DNA from: JAKAGZ01 sp963772675 | Lineage (GTDB): Bacteria; Bacteroidota; Ignavibacteria; Ignavibacteriales; Ignavibacteriaceae | NCBI GenBank assembly: GCA_963772675.1 | Contig: CAVYYF010000005.1 | Coordinates: forward strand, 806,001-870,000 | Direction of reading: 5' to 3' | DNA: 64,000 nt | Shown here: positions 50,049 through 58,887 of the stretch, in pieces | Layout: the number at the start of each line of letters is the position of its first letter | How positions within the stretch are numbered: the stretch's first letter is position 1 | Notes under the pieces: generated by a model | What the model was told of the DNA's origin: nothing | What the model saw: only the letters and a program-made list of their open reading frames with translations | Database searches by the model: none | Made by a program: the position numbers and the translations under genes

Positions 50049-50395
50049 TTTAAACCTACTTGGGCCTTGGACTTATAAAACTAAGCCGTTGTTTTATTAA
50101 TTGTTCATATAAGAATCCAATTCCTGATTTCCTAGCATATAATATATAGGTTACAATTTCTCGTAGAGTTGATAACGCCTGTTGAAAGCTAAGGAACGAT
50201 AAGTTTGATTACTTTGCAAGTTTTGTGCGATATTGATGACATTAAGAGCATAAAATTTATATGTGCAAAGCCCCCTAAGTTTTTACCCTTTTTTTTAAGT
50301 CATTTCCTCAAGTTATTTAATTGTATATTGATAACTATGATCTCTGGAACAATAATTGTAGATAATCAAGAAAAAACAATACAAAGGGTACACTT
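50049..50395 (+). other. gap of 347 bases, no gene recognised
   Basis: A 64-codon ORF at 50205-50399 has no support: no ribosome binding site, no family, and it runs into the next gene. I see no hairpin or RNA motif here. The upstream region of the T9SS gene at 50396 must hold its promoter, but no clear -7 box is visible. Confidence 0.5.
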
Positions 50396-51931
50396 ATGAA
50401 ACATCTTTGGTTATTATTTATTTTTTTATTCCTTTCTACCGGTATTTCTTACAGCCAGGTGACAAATTTAACTGTAAATTCATCAACTAACAATTTTACA
50501 ATGGTCTCAGGAAACCAGTTAAGCTGGAGTTACACTGTCCCGAATAACGGTGATACAACTTTAATAGAAATATGGATTGACACAGATCAGAACGGAGTAC
50601 TTAATACGTCAACAGATGTCCTGTGGAATTATTTCTTTCAGATAGATGGTGATAACCACGGGCAGAATGGGCCGCCTGATATAGATGGAACAGCCAACGG
50701 GCAAGTCTCTTTCCAGCAAAATGTAGGGCTCGCCCCAGCACATTATATAATGGTTTTTAAAAACCATAATTCTTACAGTATGATTGCCGGAAATGTAACA
50801 GCACTTTCTTCACCCACTTTTAGTATATCCGGGCATGTATCTGTTCCAGGAGGAACTAATGCGCAATATGTAGTGCTCAACCTGGGAGTTAAGGATGGTA
50901 ACAATTTCTGGACAGGTATCACTGATGCTAGCGGTAATTACACTATTCAGATGAATTCTGATACTACGGGCAATCCCTGGAGATTAGAGATTGATAACAA
51001 GATAATTTTCGGTTCTGATATTGTTAGCCCTGACAGAATAAATCTTACACTGGATGCTGGGGTAAAGACAAGTTATACAGGTAATGATTTTACAGTTACC
51101 AGCGCTGCTGCTTCAGTAAGTGGAACAGTAAAAGATGTAAATGGAGATCCGGTTGTTAGCTTTAATGTTTACCTGTCTGGAAATGACGGAGCGTTTAATC
51201 GTAATGCTAGTACCGACACAGCAGGAGTATATCATCTTGGTTTATTGTCCAACGAAGTACCATTCTCTAATTTATCTGTTGGAGTCGGCGACTCATACGA
51301 TACAACTATTGTTTCAGCCTATCATGAATTCTCGGTTGTAAATTCAGGGAACAATTTGACACAGGACTTTACTCTCTTTAAGGCCAATTCAACTATCAGC
51401 GGTAGAGTTACAGTGGAAAGCAATTCTCCTGCTGGTCCAGTTCAGGTCTATGGGAGTAGTACTGACTCGGCAAACGTTCAGACAACTACGGATGCCAATG
51501 GGTATTTTACTTTACACGTAAGTGATCAGATATATAATTATACAATTTTCCTTGGTAATACCCCGATGGGATATGTATTCCCCAATCCGGTAGCTCACCC
51601 CGGTGATACAAATGTTAATATTAATCTGACATTGACAGATGTAAAACTGGTTGATTCGGGTATTCCAAAAGCATTTGCTTTGTCACAAAACTATCCGAAC
51701 CCGTTTAACCCATCAACAAAAATACAATATGAAATTCCGAAAGCATCCTTTGTTCATCTAACGGTATATAACGTTATAGGGCAGCAGGTAGCTGAACTTG
51801 TTAACCATGAACAAAGTCCGGGCAAGTATTCGGTAACCTTTGATGGAGCAAATGTTACAAGCGGAATATATTTTTACAGAATAGAAGCAGGTAGTTTTGT
51901 TCAGACAAACAAAATGATTTTGCTGAAGTAA
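50396..51931 (+). CDS. T9SS-exported protein with carboxypeptidase-regulatory-like repeats
   Basis: Secreted protein of 511 residues. Signal peptide ends near ISYSQ. The middle holds at least three Ig/CarboxypepD_reg-like modules beginning SISGHVSVPGG, VSGTVKDVNGDPV and ISGRVTVES, which are beta-sandwich domains often found on adhesins. The C-terminal T9SS sorting domain begins QNYPNPFNPSTK (about 431). Its last 66 residues are identical to those of the other T9SS protein ending at 58654, and the shared DNA extends through the terminator. No substrate or enzymatic motif is seen. Confidence 0.85.
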   Translation: MKHLWLLFIFLFLSTGISYSQVTNLTVNSSTNNFTMVSGNQLSWSYTVPNNGDTTLIEIWIDTDQNGVLNTSTDVLWNYFFQIDGDNHGQNGPPDIDGTANGQVSFQQNVGLAPAHYIMVFKNHNSYSMIAGNVTALSSPTFSISGHVSVPGGTNAQYVVLNLGVKDGNNFWTGITDASGNYTIQMNSDTTGNPWRLEIDNKIIFGSDIVSPDRINLTLDAGVKTSYTGNDFTVTSAAASVSGTVKDVNGDPVVSFNVYLSGNDGAFNRNASTDTAGVYHLGLLSNEVPFSNLSVGVGDSYDTTIVSAYHEFSVVNSGNNLTQDFTLFKANSTISGRVTVESNSPAGPVQVYGSSTDSANVQTTTDANGYFTLHVSDQIYNYTIFLGNTPMGYVFPNPVAHPGDTNVNINLTLTDVKLVDSGIPKAFALSQNYPNPFNPSTKIQYEIPKASFVHLTVYNVIGQQVAELVNHEQSPGKYSVTFDGANVTSGIYFYRIEAGSFVQTNKMILLK

Positions 51932-51990
51932 ATAATATAATTTTTTGACTAATTATGAACCCCGATCAGTTTTGATCGGGGTTTTTGGTT
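51733..51990 (+). repeat. 258-bp repeat, copy A (T9SS tail plus terminator)
   Basis: Differs from 58456-58713 at three positions only (51823 C/A, 51838 C/T, 51940 A/T); the first two are silent and the third is after the stop. It covers the last part of the sorting domain, the stop and the terminator hairpin. Similarity drops sharply at both ends. Confidence 0.92.
51958..51987 (+). terminator. intrinsic terminator after the T9SS gene
   Basis: 11-base stem AACCCCGATCA/TGATCGGGGTT with a 4-base loop, then TTT. Also part of the duplicated 258-bp block. Confidence 0.85.
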
Positions 51991-52292
51991 GTTATAAGAA
52001 CCATTTTCATTATGACGTTGAAAACAGATTGGATAGTGAGTATTACCGCTATATAATTCTCATTTCTTATCGGGTTATTGGCTTCAGGAATATCAGAAAA
52101 AAGCCAAGAATCTATCTAAATATTAATTCGGACATTGGGAAAAAAGTAAAAAGCTGCGGGAAATGGGTATTTTAAAAGTTTCATCGGCATAGTGTTCTTT
52201 TGTTTAATTATTCTCTCTTTGCAATTCAATTTTATTCTTCATACCTTTTCTAGGGCACAGTTCCATCCTATTCAAAATTTATTATAGAACTT
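51991..52292 (+). other. gap of about 300 bases, no gene recognised
   Basis: A short ORF at 51945-52175 overlaps the terminator and has no family or ribosome binding site. I see no RNA motif. The promoter of the following sensor gene must lie here. Confidence 0.45.
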
Positions 52293-54644
52293 ATGAAAAT
52301 AAAAGCAACCCAGATTTTTGGTTTTAAAGATAGGATCCCTATTCGTTTTTTCATTATAAGAGGTTTTTTACTTTTAATTTTATCTCAGATGCTGTATTCT
52401 CAAAGTACAGATTTGGAATTTGAACACTTTACAACCGCTGATGGTCTGGCAACAAACTGGATGATCTCTTGTCCCGTAGAGCAGGATGCCCAGGGCTTTA
52501 TCTGGGTGGGGAGTGATCACGGTTTGCATAAATATGACGGCTATAATTTTACTGTATTTGCCCACAATTACAATGACAGCATCTCGATTTCTAATAATTC
52601 AATTAACGATATATATAATGATAGTAAGGGAAGATTGTGGATTGCGACTAATTCCGGCTTAAACAGGTGGAAACCGGAGACAGAATCTTTTATACGGTAT
52701 TCCTTTGCGGATAGCCTGGGTCCAATTTATTTAATTTATGAAGACAATAATAAGAATTTATTGCTTGTTTTTTATAAAGCTTTACAAAAATTGGATCCTG
52801 AAACAGGAATTATTAAATCCTATAATCAAAATGATATAGATAAAATTGTTGCTCTGGCAAATAACCACATTTTAACTGCCTACCTGGACAAAAATAATGT
52901 TTCATGGTTGGGGGCTGAAAATGGATTAATAAAATATAATCCTCAAACGTCTGAATTAAAACTTTTCGATTTAGCTAATGCCAGATTTTATAATAATTCA
53001 AGTAAAAGAGTTGATGTTATTACGGAAGATCTTTCGGGCAAGCTACTGCTTGGCGGAAAAAACAGTTTGTATTATTTTGATAGAAAAAATGAGTCATTAG
53101 AGAGTCTGCGAAATCTTAAAAATAATTCTTTATCGATCTTTACTCCCGAAATAAAATCTGATTATTATGGCGGATACATCTTTCAATCACCAACTTCTAA
53201 GGAATATTGGATAGGGATTCATCAAGGAGGAGTAAACAGGTTTGATTCATCAGGCAAACTAATAAAACATTATAAAAAGAATTTTTCACATAGTATTTTT
53301 GAAGATAGAAGCGGCGTTTTATGGCTTGGTACTTACTCAAACGGACTTTATAAAGCAAATTTATCTAAGAGTAATTTTGAGCCGCAAGGGTATGGAATGA
53401 ATGAATTAAACATTCTCATCAGGCATTATATTTTTGGAGTATTGATAGATAATACCGGAAATTTATGGCTTGGAACTGCTGAGAAAGGTTTATACAAATA
53501 TAATTTTGAATCAAAAGAACTGAAGCAGTATAGTCACAAAACAGGTAATGCCAAAGGTCTGGGAAGTGATCTAATAACTTTCATTTTTATGGATAGCAAA
53601 AGCAGAATTTGGGTGGGTACAAATAGAGGATTAAGTCTTTATAATCCCAACTCTGATTCTTTTACAACTTATTATGTTGATTCGAAAAATTCTGTATCTA
53701 ACTTTTTTGTTTCTTCGTATGAAGACAGTACCGGAAATCTAACTTTTGGGATTTGGAAAGTCCCTGAAAGCTATACCATTTATTATTCTTTCAACATAGA
53801 TGAAATTACCGGCAAAAGCACATTTACATATAATCCCGATTATGAACCCCAAATTATTCTAAAAAATAATGGTGGAAAAATAAAAGAGATAAGTATAAAA
53901 ACCATTCGTCAGTATGTTCCATATATTCCACAAATTATCAATTCAACTATCGAAGATAAAAATGGTAAGATCTGGTTTAGTACTTCAAAAGAACTTTTTA
54001 AGTATAATCCAATCAATCATAAATATAAACGGTTTACAACAAAAGATGGGCTTCCGGTTAATACAATAGGAGGAATTCTGGAGGATGATGACGGGTATTT
54101 GTGGATTGCCAATTCTGCAGGGCTGTTAAAATTAAATCCCGATGATGACAGTTTTATTAATTTTGGAAAAGAAGACGGTTTAACAAATAACCTTTTTCAG
54201 GAACATAAAGTGGCCTGTAAATCCAAAAGCGGGCTTATGTATTTTGGCGGATTTAACGGGTTAACCATTATTGATCCTAAAAGATTTAAAGCAAATACCG
54301 TAAAACCTGATGTTCTGATTACAGGAATTAAGATTTTCGGGAAATCTGTTCCTATTACGAAGTATGGGATTTTGAATGAATCCATATCCTTAACAAAACA
54401 AATCGAATTAGCTTATAATCAAAATGATATAACAATAGAGTATGTTGGTTTGCATTATAAAAATCCTAAAAAAAATAAATATGCTTATAAACTTGAACCC
54501 TACGAAAAAGAATGGAAATATGTTGGAAATATCAGGAATGCACATTACACAAACTTAAGTGCCGGGGAATATATATTTAAGGTTAAAGCTTCAAATAGTG
54601 ATGGCATGTGGAATGAAAAAGGGAAACATCTTTATCAATTATAA
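52293..54644 (+). CDS. hybrid two-component regulator, N-terminal sensor part
   Basis: The first 783 residues of a hybrid two-component protein. It has a signal peptide or membrane anchor (ends near LYSQ), then many two-component-regulator propeller repeats (GFIWVGSDHGL, GRLWIATNSGL, GVLWLGTYSNGL and similar) and a Y_Y_Y domain near the C-terminal end (KVKASNSDGMW). The propellers probably sense a ligand outside the inner membrane. The frame stops at 54644, but a one-base correction near 54631-54633 leads straight into IIISPPWWETTWAYV, the usual membrane segment before the kinase. The kinase, receiver and AraC parts follow in other frames. Confidence 0.85.
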   Translation: MKIKATQIFGFKDRIPIRFFIIRGFLLLILSQMLYSQSTDLEFEHFTTADGLATNWMISCPVEQDAQGFIWVGSDHGLHKYDGYNFTVFAHNYNDSISISNNSINDIYNDSKGRLWIATNSGLNRWKPETESFIRYSFADSLGPIYLIYEDNNKNLLLVFYKALQKLDPETGIIKSYNQNDIDKIVALANNHILTAYLDKNNVSWLGAENGLIKYNPQTSELKLFDLANARFYNNSSKRVDVITEDLSGKLLLGGKNSLYYFDRKNESLESLRNLKNNSLSIFTPEIKSDYYGGYIFQSPTSKEYWIGIHQGGVNRFDSSGKLIKHYKKNFSHSIFEDRSGVLWLGTYSNGLYKANLSKSNFEPQGYGMNELNILIRHYIFGVLIDNTGNLWLGTAEKGLYKYNFESKELKQYSHKTGNAKGLGSDLITFIFMDSKSRIWVGTNRGLSLYNPNSDSFTTYYVDSKNSVSNFFVSSYEDSTGNLTFGIWKVPESYTIYYSFNIDEITGKSTFTYNPDYEPQIILKNNGGKIKEISIKTIRQYVPYIPQIINSTIEDKNGKIWFSTSKELFKYNPINHKYKRFTTKDGLPVNTIGGILEDDDGYLWIANSAGLLKLNPDDDSFINFGKEDGLTNNLFQEHKVACKSKSGLMYFGGFNGLTIIDPKRFKANTVKPDVLITGIKIFGKSVPITKYGILNESISLTKQIELAYNQNDITIEYVGLHYKNPKKNKYAYKLEPYEKEWKYVGNIRNAHYTNLSAGEYIFKVKASNSDGMWNEKGKHLYQL

Positions 54645-55437
54645 TTTCACCTCCCTGGTGGGAAACAACCTGGGCATACGTCTCTTATGGATTCATTTTT
54701 GTTCTTACTTTATACGGTATAAGACGTTATGAGCTGAACAGAATTAAATTAAAAGATAAGATTAAATTGGATCATGCGGTTCTGAAAGAAAGAGAAGAAA
54801 CGGATAAAATAAAATCGAGGTTTTTTGCAAATATTTCTCACGAGTTTAGAACACCTCTAACTCTTATCCAGGGTCCTGCTGAAAAAATTAATTCTCAGAC
54901 TTCAGATGATGTTATTAAAGATTCCGGTATTATTAAAAGAAACTCGAAACGACTTTTGCAGTTAGTTAATCAGTTGCTTGATCTATCAAAATTAGAAGCC
55001 GGAAAATTAAAACTGGAAGCTGTTAAAGGTAATATTGTATCCTTTATTAAAGGAATAGCTCTTATCGTTCGAATCATTATCTGAAGAAAAAGATATTGTT
55101 CTTAAAAATATTTTCTGAGAAAGAGTTTATAGAAGTTTATTTTGACAAAGAAAAGATGATAAAGATATTGTCAAATATTTTATCTAATGCATTTAAGTTT
55201 ACTCCAAGAGATGGGAAGATTACAATTTCAATAACTGAAAAACATGGCGACAAATTGAAGAGCTTTGTTGAAATAAAAATAAGAGACACAGGAATAGGAA
55301 TCCATCAGGAAGAGATACCGAAACTATTTGACCGTTTTTACCAGGTTGATTCTTCATTTACAAAAGAATATGAGGGTACTGGTATTGGTCTGGCATTAAC
55401 AAAAGAATTAGTAGAACTGCATCATGTGGAATATTAG
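54645..55437 (+). pseudogene. hybrid two-component regulator, membrane and kinase part (frameshifted)
   Basis: Continuation of the sensor above. It has a membrane segment (WWETTWAYVSYGFIFVL), a HisKA block FFANISHEFRTPLTLIQG with the phosphoacceptor His, and an ATPase domain with LSNILSNAFKFTP (N box) and DTGIGIHQEEIPKLF (G1). The coding sequence needs at least two single-base deletions, near 55060-55063 and 55104-55108 (A run), to read through. Fragments with open frames are 54767-55084 and 55096-55437. Another extra base near 55427 breaks the end of the kinase. Either a degraded gene or a poorly sequenced stretch. Confidence 0.75.
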
Positions 55438-55667
55438 TGTGCAAAGTGAAAAAGCAAATTCCGCCAAAAGGCAAGACAGGCCTGTCTGCCGGCAAGGCAA
55501 GCTGGACCGAATTTACAATTAATTTTCCTGCTTGGAAGAGATCATTTAAAGGATGAAGAAATTATGCCGGATGAGAAAACTAATGGATCAAAAGAACAAA
55601 TTAATGAGGAAGATTATAATTTCTCCATTAAAAGCAAAACAGAAAATGAAGTTGAAACGGATTCGAT
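55438..55667 (+). pseudogene. kinase C-terminus and linker with a GC-rich palindromic insert
   Basis: This stretch encodes the end of the ATPase domain (ISVQSEK ... TEFTINFP) and a linker (DHLKDEEIMPDEK). Between EK and TEF lies a GC-rich insert of about 45 bases (about 55460-55503) containing the perfect palindrome GACAGGCCTGTC (55475-55486) and TGCCGGCA. No receiver or kinase protein has such a segment here. At least two more single-base changes are needed to read through. Confidence 0.65.
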
Positions 55668-56464
55668 GTAAGAGACGAAAAAAATATTGTATTGGTTGTA
55701 GAAGATAATTATGATATGAGAGAATATATAAAAGAGTCACTTGGAGAAGATTATTATATTGAAGAAGCTATGAATGGAGAGCAAGGTGTAAGAAAAGCAG
55801 AAAGAATAATTCCTGATCTTAATTATAAGTGATATGATGATGCCTAAGATGGATGGTAATGAATTGACACAGACTATTAAAGAATGATGAAAAAACAAGC
55901 CACATTCCAATAATTATATTAACAGCAAAATCGGGACAGGGAAGTAAGCTTGAAGGACTTGAAACAGGAGCAGATGATTACCTGACAAAACCATTTGATA
56001 TAAAAGAACTTCAAATAAGAGTAAAAAACCTGATTAACATTCGAAGAAAACTGCAGGAAAAATTTAGTAAAATTGAAATAATTTCTACTGATAAAAAAGA
56101 AAGCAAATCTAAATCAATTTCGGATAATCACATAAAACTTAGAAGCATAGATGAAAAGTTTATAAGCAAAATCCAAAAAATTATAATTGAGCGTATTTCT
56201 GATGAAGGTTTCAGTACTGAAGAACTGGGCAATGAAATAGGAATGAGCAGGTCACAGGTTTTTAGAAAGATAAAAGCTTTAACAGGTAAATCTCCCAGTA
56301 CTTATGTCAGATCGATCAGGTTGTTGAAAGCTAAAGGGATGATAGAAAATGGGGAAGGTAACATATCAGAAATTGCATACTCAGTCGGGTTTTCGAGCCC
56401 AATTTATTTTTCAAAATGTTTCAAGGACGAGTTCGGTTACCCCCCTAAAAATTTTATCTCGTAA
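55668..56464 (+). pseudogene. hybrid two-component regulator, receiver and AraC-type part (frameshifted)
   Basis: Receiver domain IVLVVEDNYDMREYIKESL with the phosphoacceptor Asp in ISDMMMPKMDG and Lys in LTKPFD, then an AraC-type (HTH_18) DNA-binding domain (EIAYSVGFSSPIYFSKCFKDEFGYPP). Two extra bases, at about 55815-55820 and in the AAA run 55879-55881, break the receiver. The HTH fragment 56243-56464 is open. Such hybrid proteins (HTCS) in Bacteroidota switch on polysaccharide-use genes, so the target is probably nearby. Confidence 0.75.
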
Positions 56465-56656
56465 AAGCACATCAAAATTATTCTGCTGATGCAGAATTCA
56501 TCGCTCAAAGCTTCTCTTAGTTTAGGATCATCTAAGAATCACATTAATATTGAATTTTGCCACATAATCTTAATCTTTTGAAACATAGTTGTTATGTACT
56601 ATCACTCCTAAATTGTTTTCTTTATAGTAGGAGAATCAAAAATTAAAGGAGTGAAA

Positions 56657-57229
56657 ATGAAGCGAGTAAATCAATTAATTATATTATTATTTATTCTTAA
56701 ACTTTCACCTATTGTAATGGCTCAAACTCCTGTAGAAGGAGGAGCAGTGATTGACAGCTATTAGCGCGAACTCAATGGCTGCAATACAGTGGTAATCCCA
56801 TAATAAAAGCCGGCACGTCTGGCTGGAATAGTGGAATGGTCCAAGCGCCTACAGTGATAATGTTTAAAGATACACTAAGAATGTGGTATATGGGTAGTAC
56901 AAGCCTATGGATTTGATGCTAATATTCATATCGGTTATGCCTGGTCACTTGACGGCATTAACTGGCAGCAATATTCAGAGAATCCTGTATTTTCTCCTCG
57001 AGTGGGCGAGTGGGACTATCCGCATATAGTTAATCCTTTCGTAATAGCTGATGGAGATACACTAAGAATGTGGTACGGTGGAGGAAATGTGACTGCAGCC
57101 AGGGATGCGTATTGGTTATGCTACTTCTGTCGATGGTATCAACTGGAATCGTTATCCTCAGCCGATTATTGAGCCAAATCGCAGCCTGGAATAATGACGG
57201 CGTCCTACCTGGTGGAGTAATCAAGGAGG
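56657..57229 (+). pseudogene. 5' part of a T9SS-exported beta-propeller protein (frameshifted)
   Basis: Begins MKRVNQLIILLFILKLSP with a signal peptide, so it starts here. The frame then breaks at least five times (near 56762, 56905, 57103, 57187 and 57228). Each piece has GH43/GH32-like propeller motifs (RMWYMGST, IGYAWSLDGINWQQY, NPVFSPRVGEWD) that repeat in the downstream frame. Read together with 57230-58654 it is one gene of about 660 codons. The many frame breaks mean a dead gene or poor sequence. Confidence 0.75.
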
Positions 57230-58654
57230 ATGGGATATTTCAAGATGTGGTTTAGTGGAGGTGTTGGTCCCTTAGGTTATCCCCCACCTTCATCCAAGTG
57301 GAGTATCGGTTACGCAACTTCATCTGATTGCATTCATTGGGATCTCCTTCCTGATCCGGTTATATCACATGGCGATAATAGTGCCGACTTTGACGAGAAT
57401 GAAGCATTTTGTGCGTACATTACAAGAACAAATGCAGGGTATGATATGTGGTATTCAGGGCATTCTGTTACTGCGGTAGCAAATGGCAAACCTCAAGGGA
57501 AAATTGGTTATGCAAGTTCATCAAATGGTATAAATTGGGCAAAATACTATAAAAATCCCGTGCTTAGTCCAACTTCAATTTCTCCTCGATGGGTGAGTGG
57601 ATATTACACTCCAAGTGTCCTCTTCGATGGTGAACGATTCCATATGTGGTTCACTGGTTGGCAGGAAGGACGTGGTCTCATAGCCATCGGTTATGCAACT
57701 TCACTAAAAATGGGAGACATCGTTGCAGAACAACCATATATTAATAAAGCGTTCGCACAAAAAAACGTAGATTCTGTTTTGTTCAGAACAACAATCTTAA
57801 ATTTTTCTAATCATCAGTTCACAGCTAAACTTATTTACACAAATTTTGAAAACACACTAACAGATTCACTTACTCTATATGATGATGGACTGCACGGAGA
57901 TTCGCAACCGAATGATGGGATTTACGGCGTTTATATTCCACCAATGAAGGTTGAGGATAATTTTCTGCTAAATGTAAGCACAACGGAAGATTCAACAAAC
58001 AAATATATCAACACTCCAATCAGTCAGTGCAGGTTTACAACAGCAGGTCCTATAAAGCTAGATTCATTATCTGTGACAAAAGTATCATCCACCGCTTATA
58101 GTGTAAAACCTTTTTTTAAGAATGAGGGGTCATCATACACAGTTAACGACCTTAAGGTAAAAATATCAACTATGGATCATCGGTTTACAATAGAGACAGA
58201 TACAATTAGTATTTCAAGCATAGCGCCCGGGGCAACAGCGGGACCAACTAATGATATTAATATATCAGTTAGTTCACGTTTTTCAGGAGTATTCAATCTT
58301 AATTTTGAAATTATGAGTGATGGATGGACATACTGGAAAGATACAGTTTCACAAGTAGTAACCGGAGTTGATGATATTAAACAAGCACCCCTCAGCTATA
58401 ATCTTTCTCAAAATTATCCAAACCCTTTTAATCCATCAACAACTATAAAATATTCAATTCCGAAAGCATCCTTTGTTCATCTAACGGTATATAACGTTAT
58501 AGGGCAGCAGGTAGCTGAACTTGTTAACCATGAACAAAGTCCGGGAAAGTATTCGGTAACTTTTGATGGAGCAAATGTTACAAGCGGAATATATTTTTAC
58601 AGAATAGAAGCAGGTAGTTTTGTTCAGACAAACAAAATGATTTTGCTGAAGTAA
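57230..58654 (+). CDS. T9SS-exported beta-propeller protein, 3' part
   Basis: Open frame of 474 codons that continues the broken gene above; the ATG is not a true start. Propeller repeats with GYATSSDCIHWDLLPDP, GYASSSNGINWAKY and MWFTGWQEG resemble five-bladed beta-propellers of GH43/GH32/GH130 relatives, but no catalytic acids can be assigned without alignment. A linker with Ig-like features follows, then a T9SS sorting domain (QNYPNPFNPST at about 402). The last 66 residues equal those of the 50396 protein. The adjacent hybrid regulator suggests a polysaccharide-related target. Confidence 0.8.
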   Translation: MGYFKMWFSGGVGPLGYPPPSSKWSIGYATSSDCIHWDLLPDPVISHGDNSADFDENEAFCAYITRTNAGYDMWYSGHSVTAVANGKPQGKIGYASSSNGINWAKYYKNPVLSPTSISPRWVSGYYTPSVLFDGERFHMWFTGWQEGRGLIAIGYATSLKMGDIVAEQPYINKAFAQKNVDSVLFRTTILNFSNHQFTAKLIYTNFENTLTDSLTLYDDGLHGDSQPNDGIYGVYIPPMKVEDNFLLNVSTTEDSTNKYINTPISQCRFTTAGPIKLDSLSVTKVSSTAYSVKPFFKNEGSSYTVNDLKVKISTMDHRFTIETDTISISSIAPGATAGPTNDINISVSSRFSGVFNLNFEIMSDGWTYWKDTVSQVVTGVDDIKQAPLSYNLSQNYPNPFNPSTTIKYSIPKASFVHLTVYNVIGQQVAELVNHEQSPGKYSVTFDGANVTSGIYFYRIEAGSFVQTNKMILLK

Positions 58655-58713
58655 ATAATATATTTTTTTGACTAATTATGAACCCCGATCAGTTTTGATC
58701 GGGGTTTTTGGTT
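58456..58713 (+). repeat. 258-bp repeat, copy B (T9SS tail plus terminator)
   Basis: Second copy of 51733-51990, 255 of 258 bases identical, in direct orientation. It starts inside the sorting domain (IPKASF) and ends just after the terminator. The 6.7-kb stretch from copy A to copy B includes the broken regulator. Confidence 0.92.
58681..58710 (+). terminator. intrinsic terminator after the propeller gene
   Basis: Same 11-base stem AACCCCGATCA/TGATCGGGGTT as at 51958, identical in sequence, followed by T residues. Confidence 0.85.
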
Positions 58714-58887
58714 CCCCGGATTTATCTGCATTCGGATCATTTTTTAGAATAATTATTTTGACTAAAAAATCTTTTTTACTAAATTCTTAGTAATTAAAAA
58801 GAACCTTCCTCTTAATAATCCTTTTTAAGGCCTAAAAATCCATACTATTATTAGTTCGCAGTTAAACGATAAAAGAGAGAATAAATA

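Noticed and set aside
50205..50399. 64-codon frame upstream of the T9SS gene
   Set aside because: No family, no ribosome binding site, and it runs into the start of the next gene.
51945..52175. 76-codon frame after the T9SS gene
   Set aside because: It starts inside the terminator and has no recognisable sequence.
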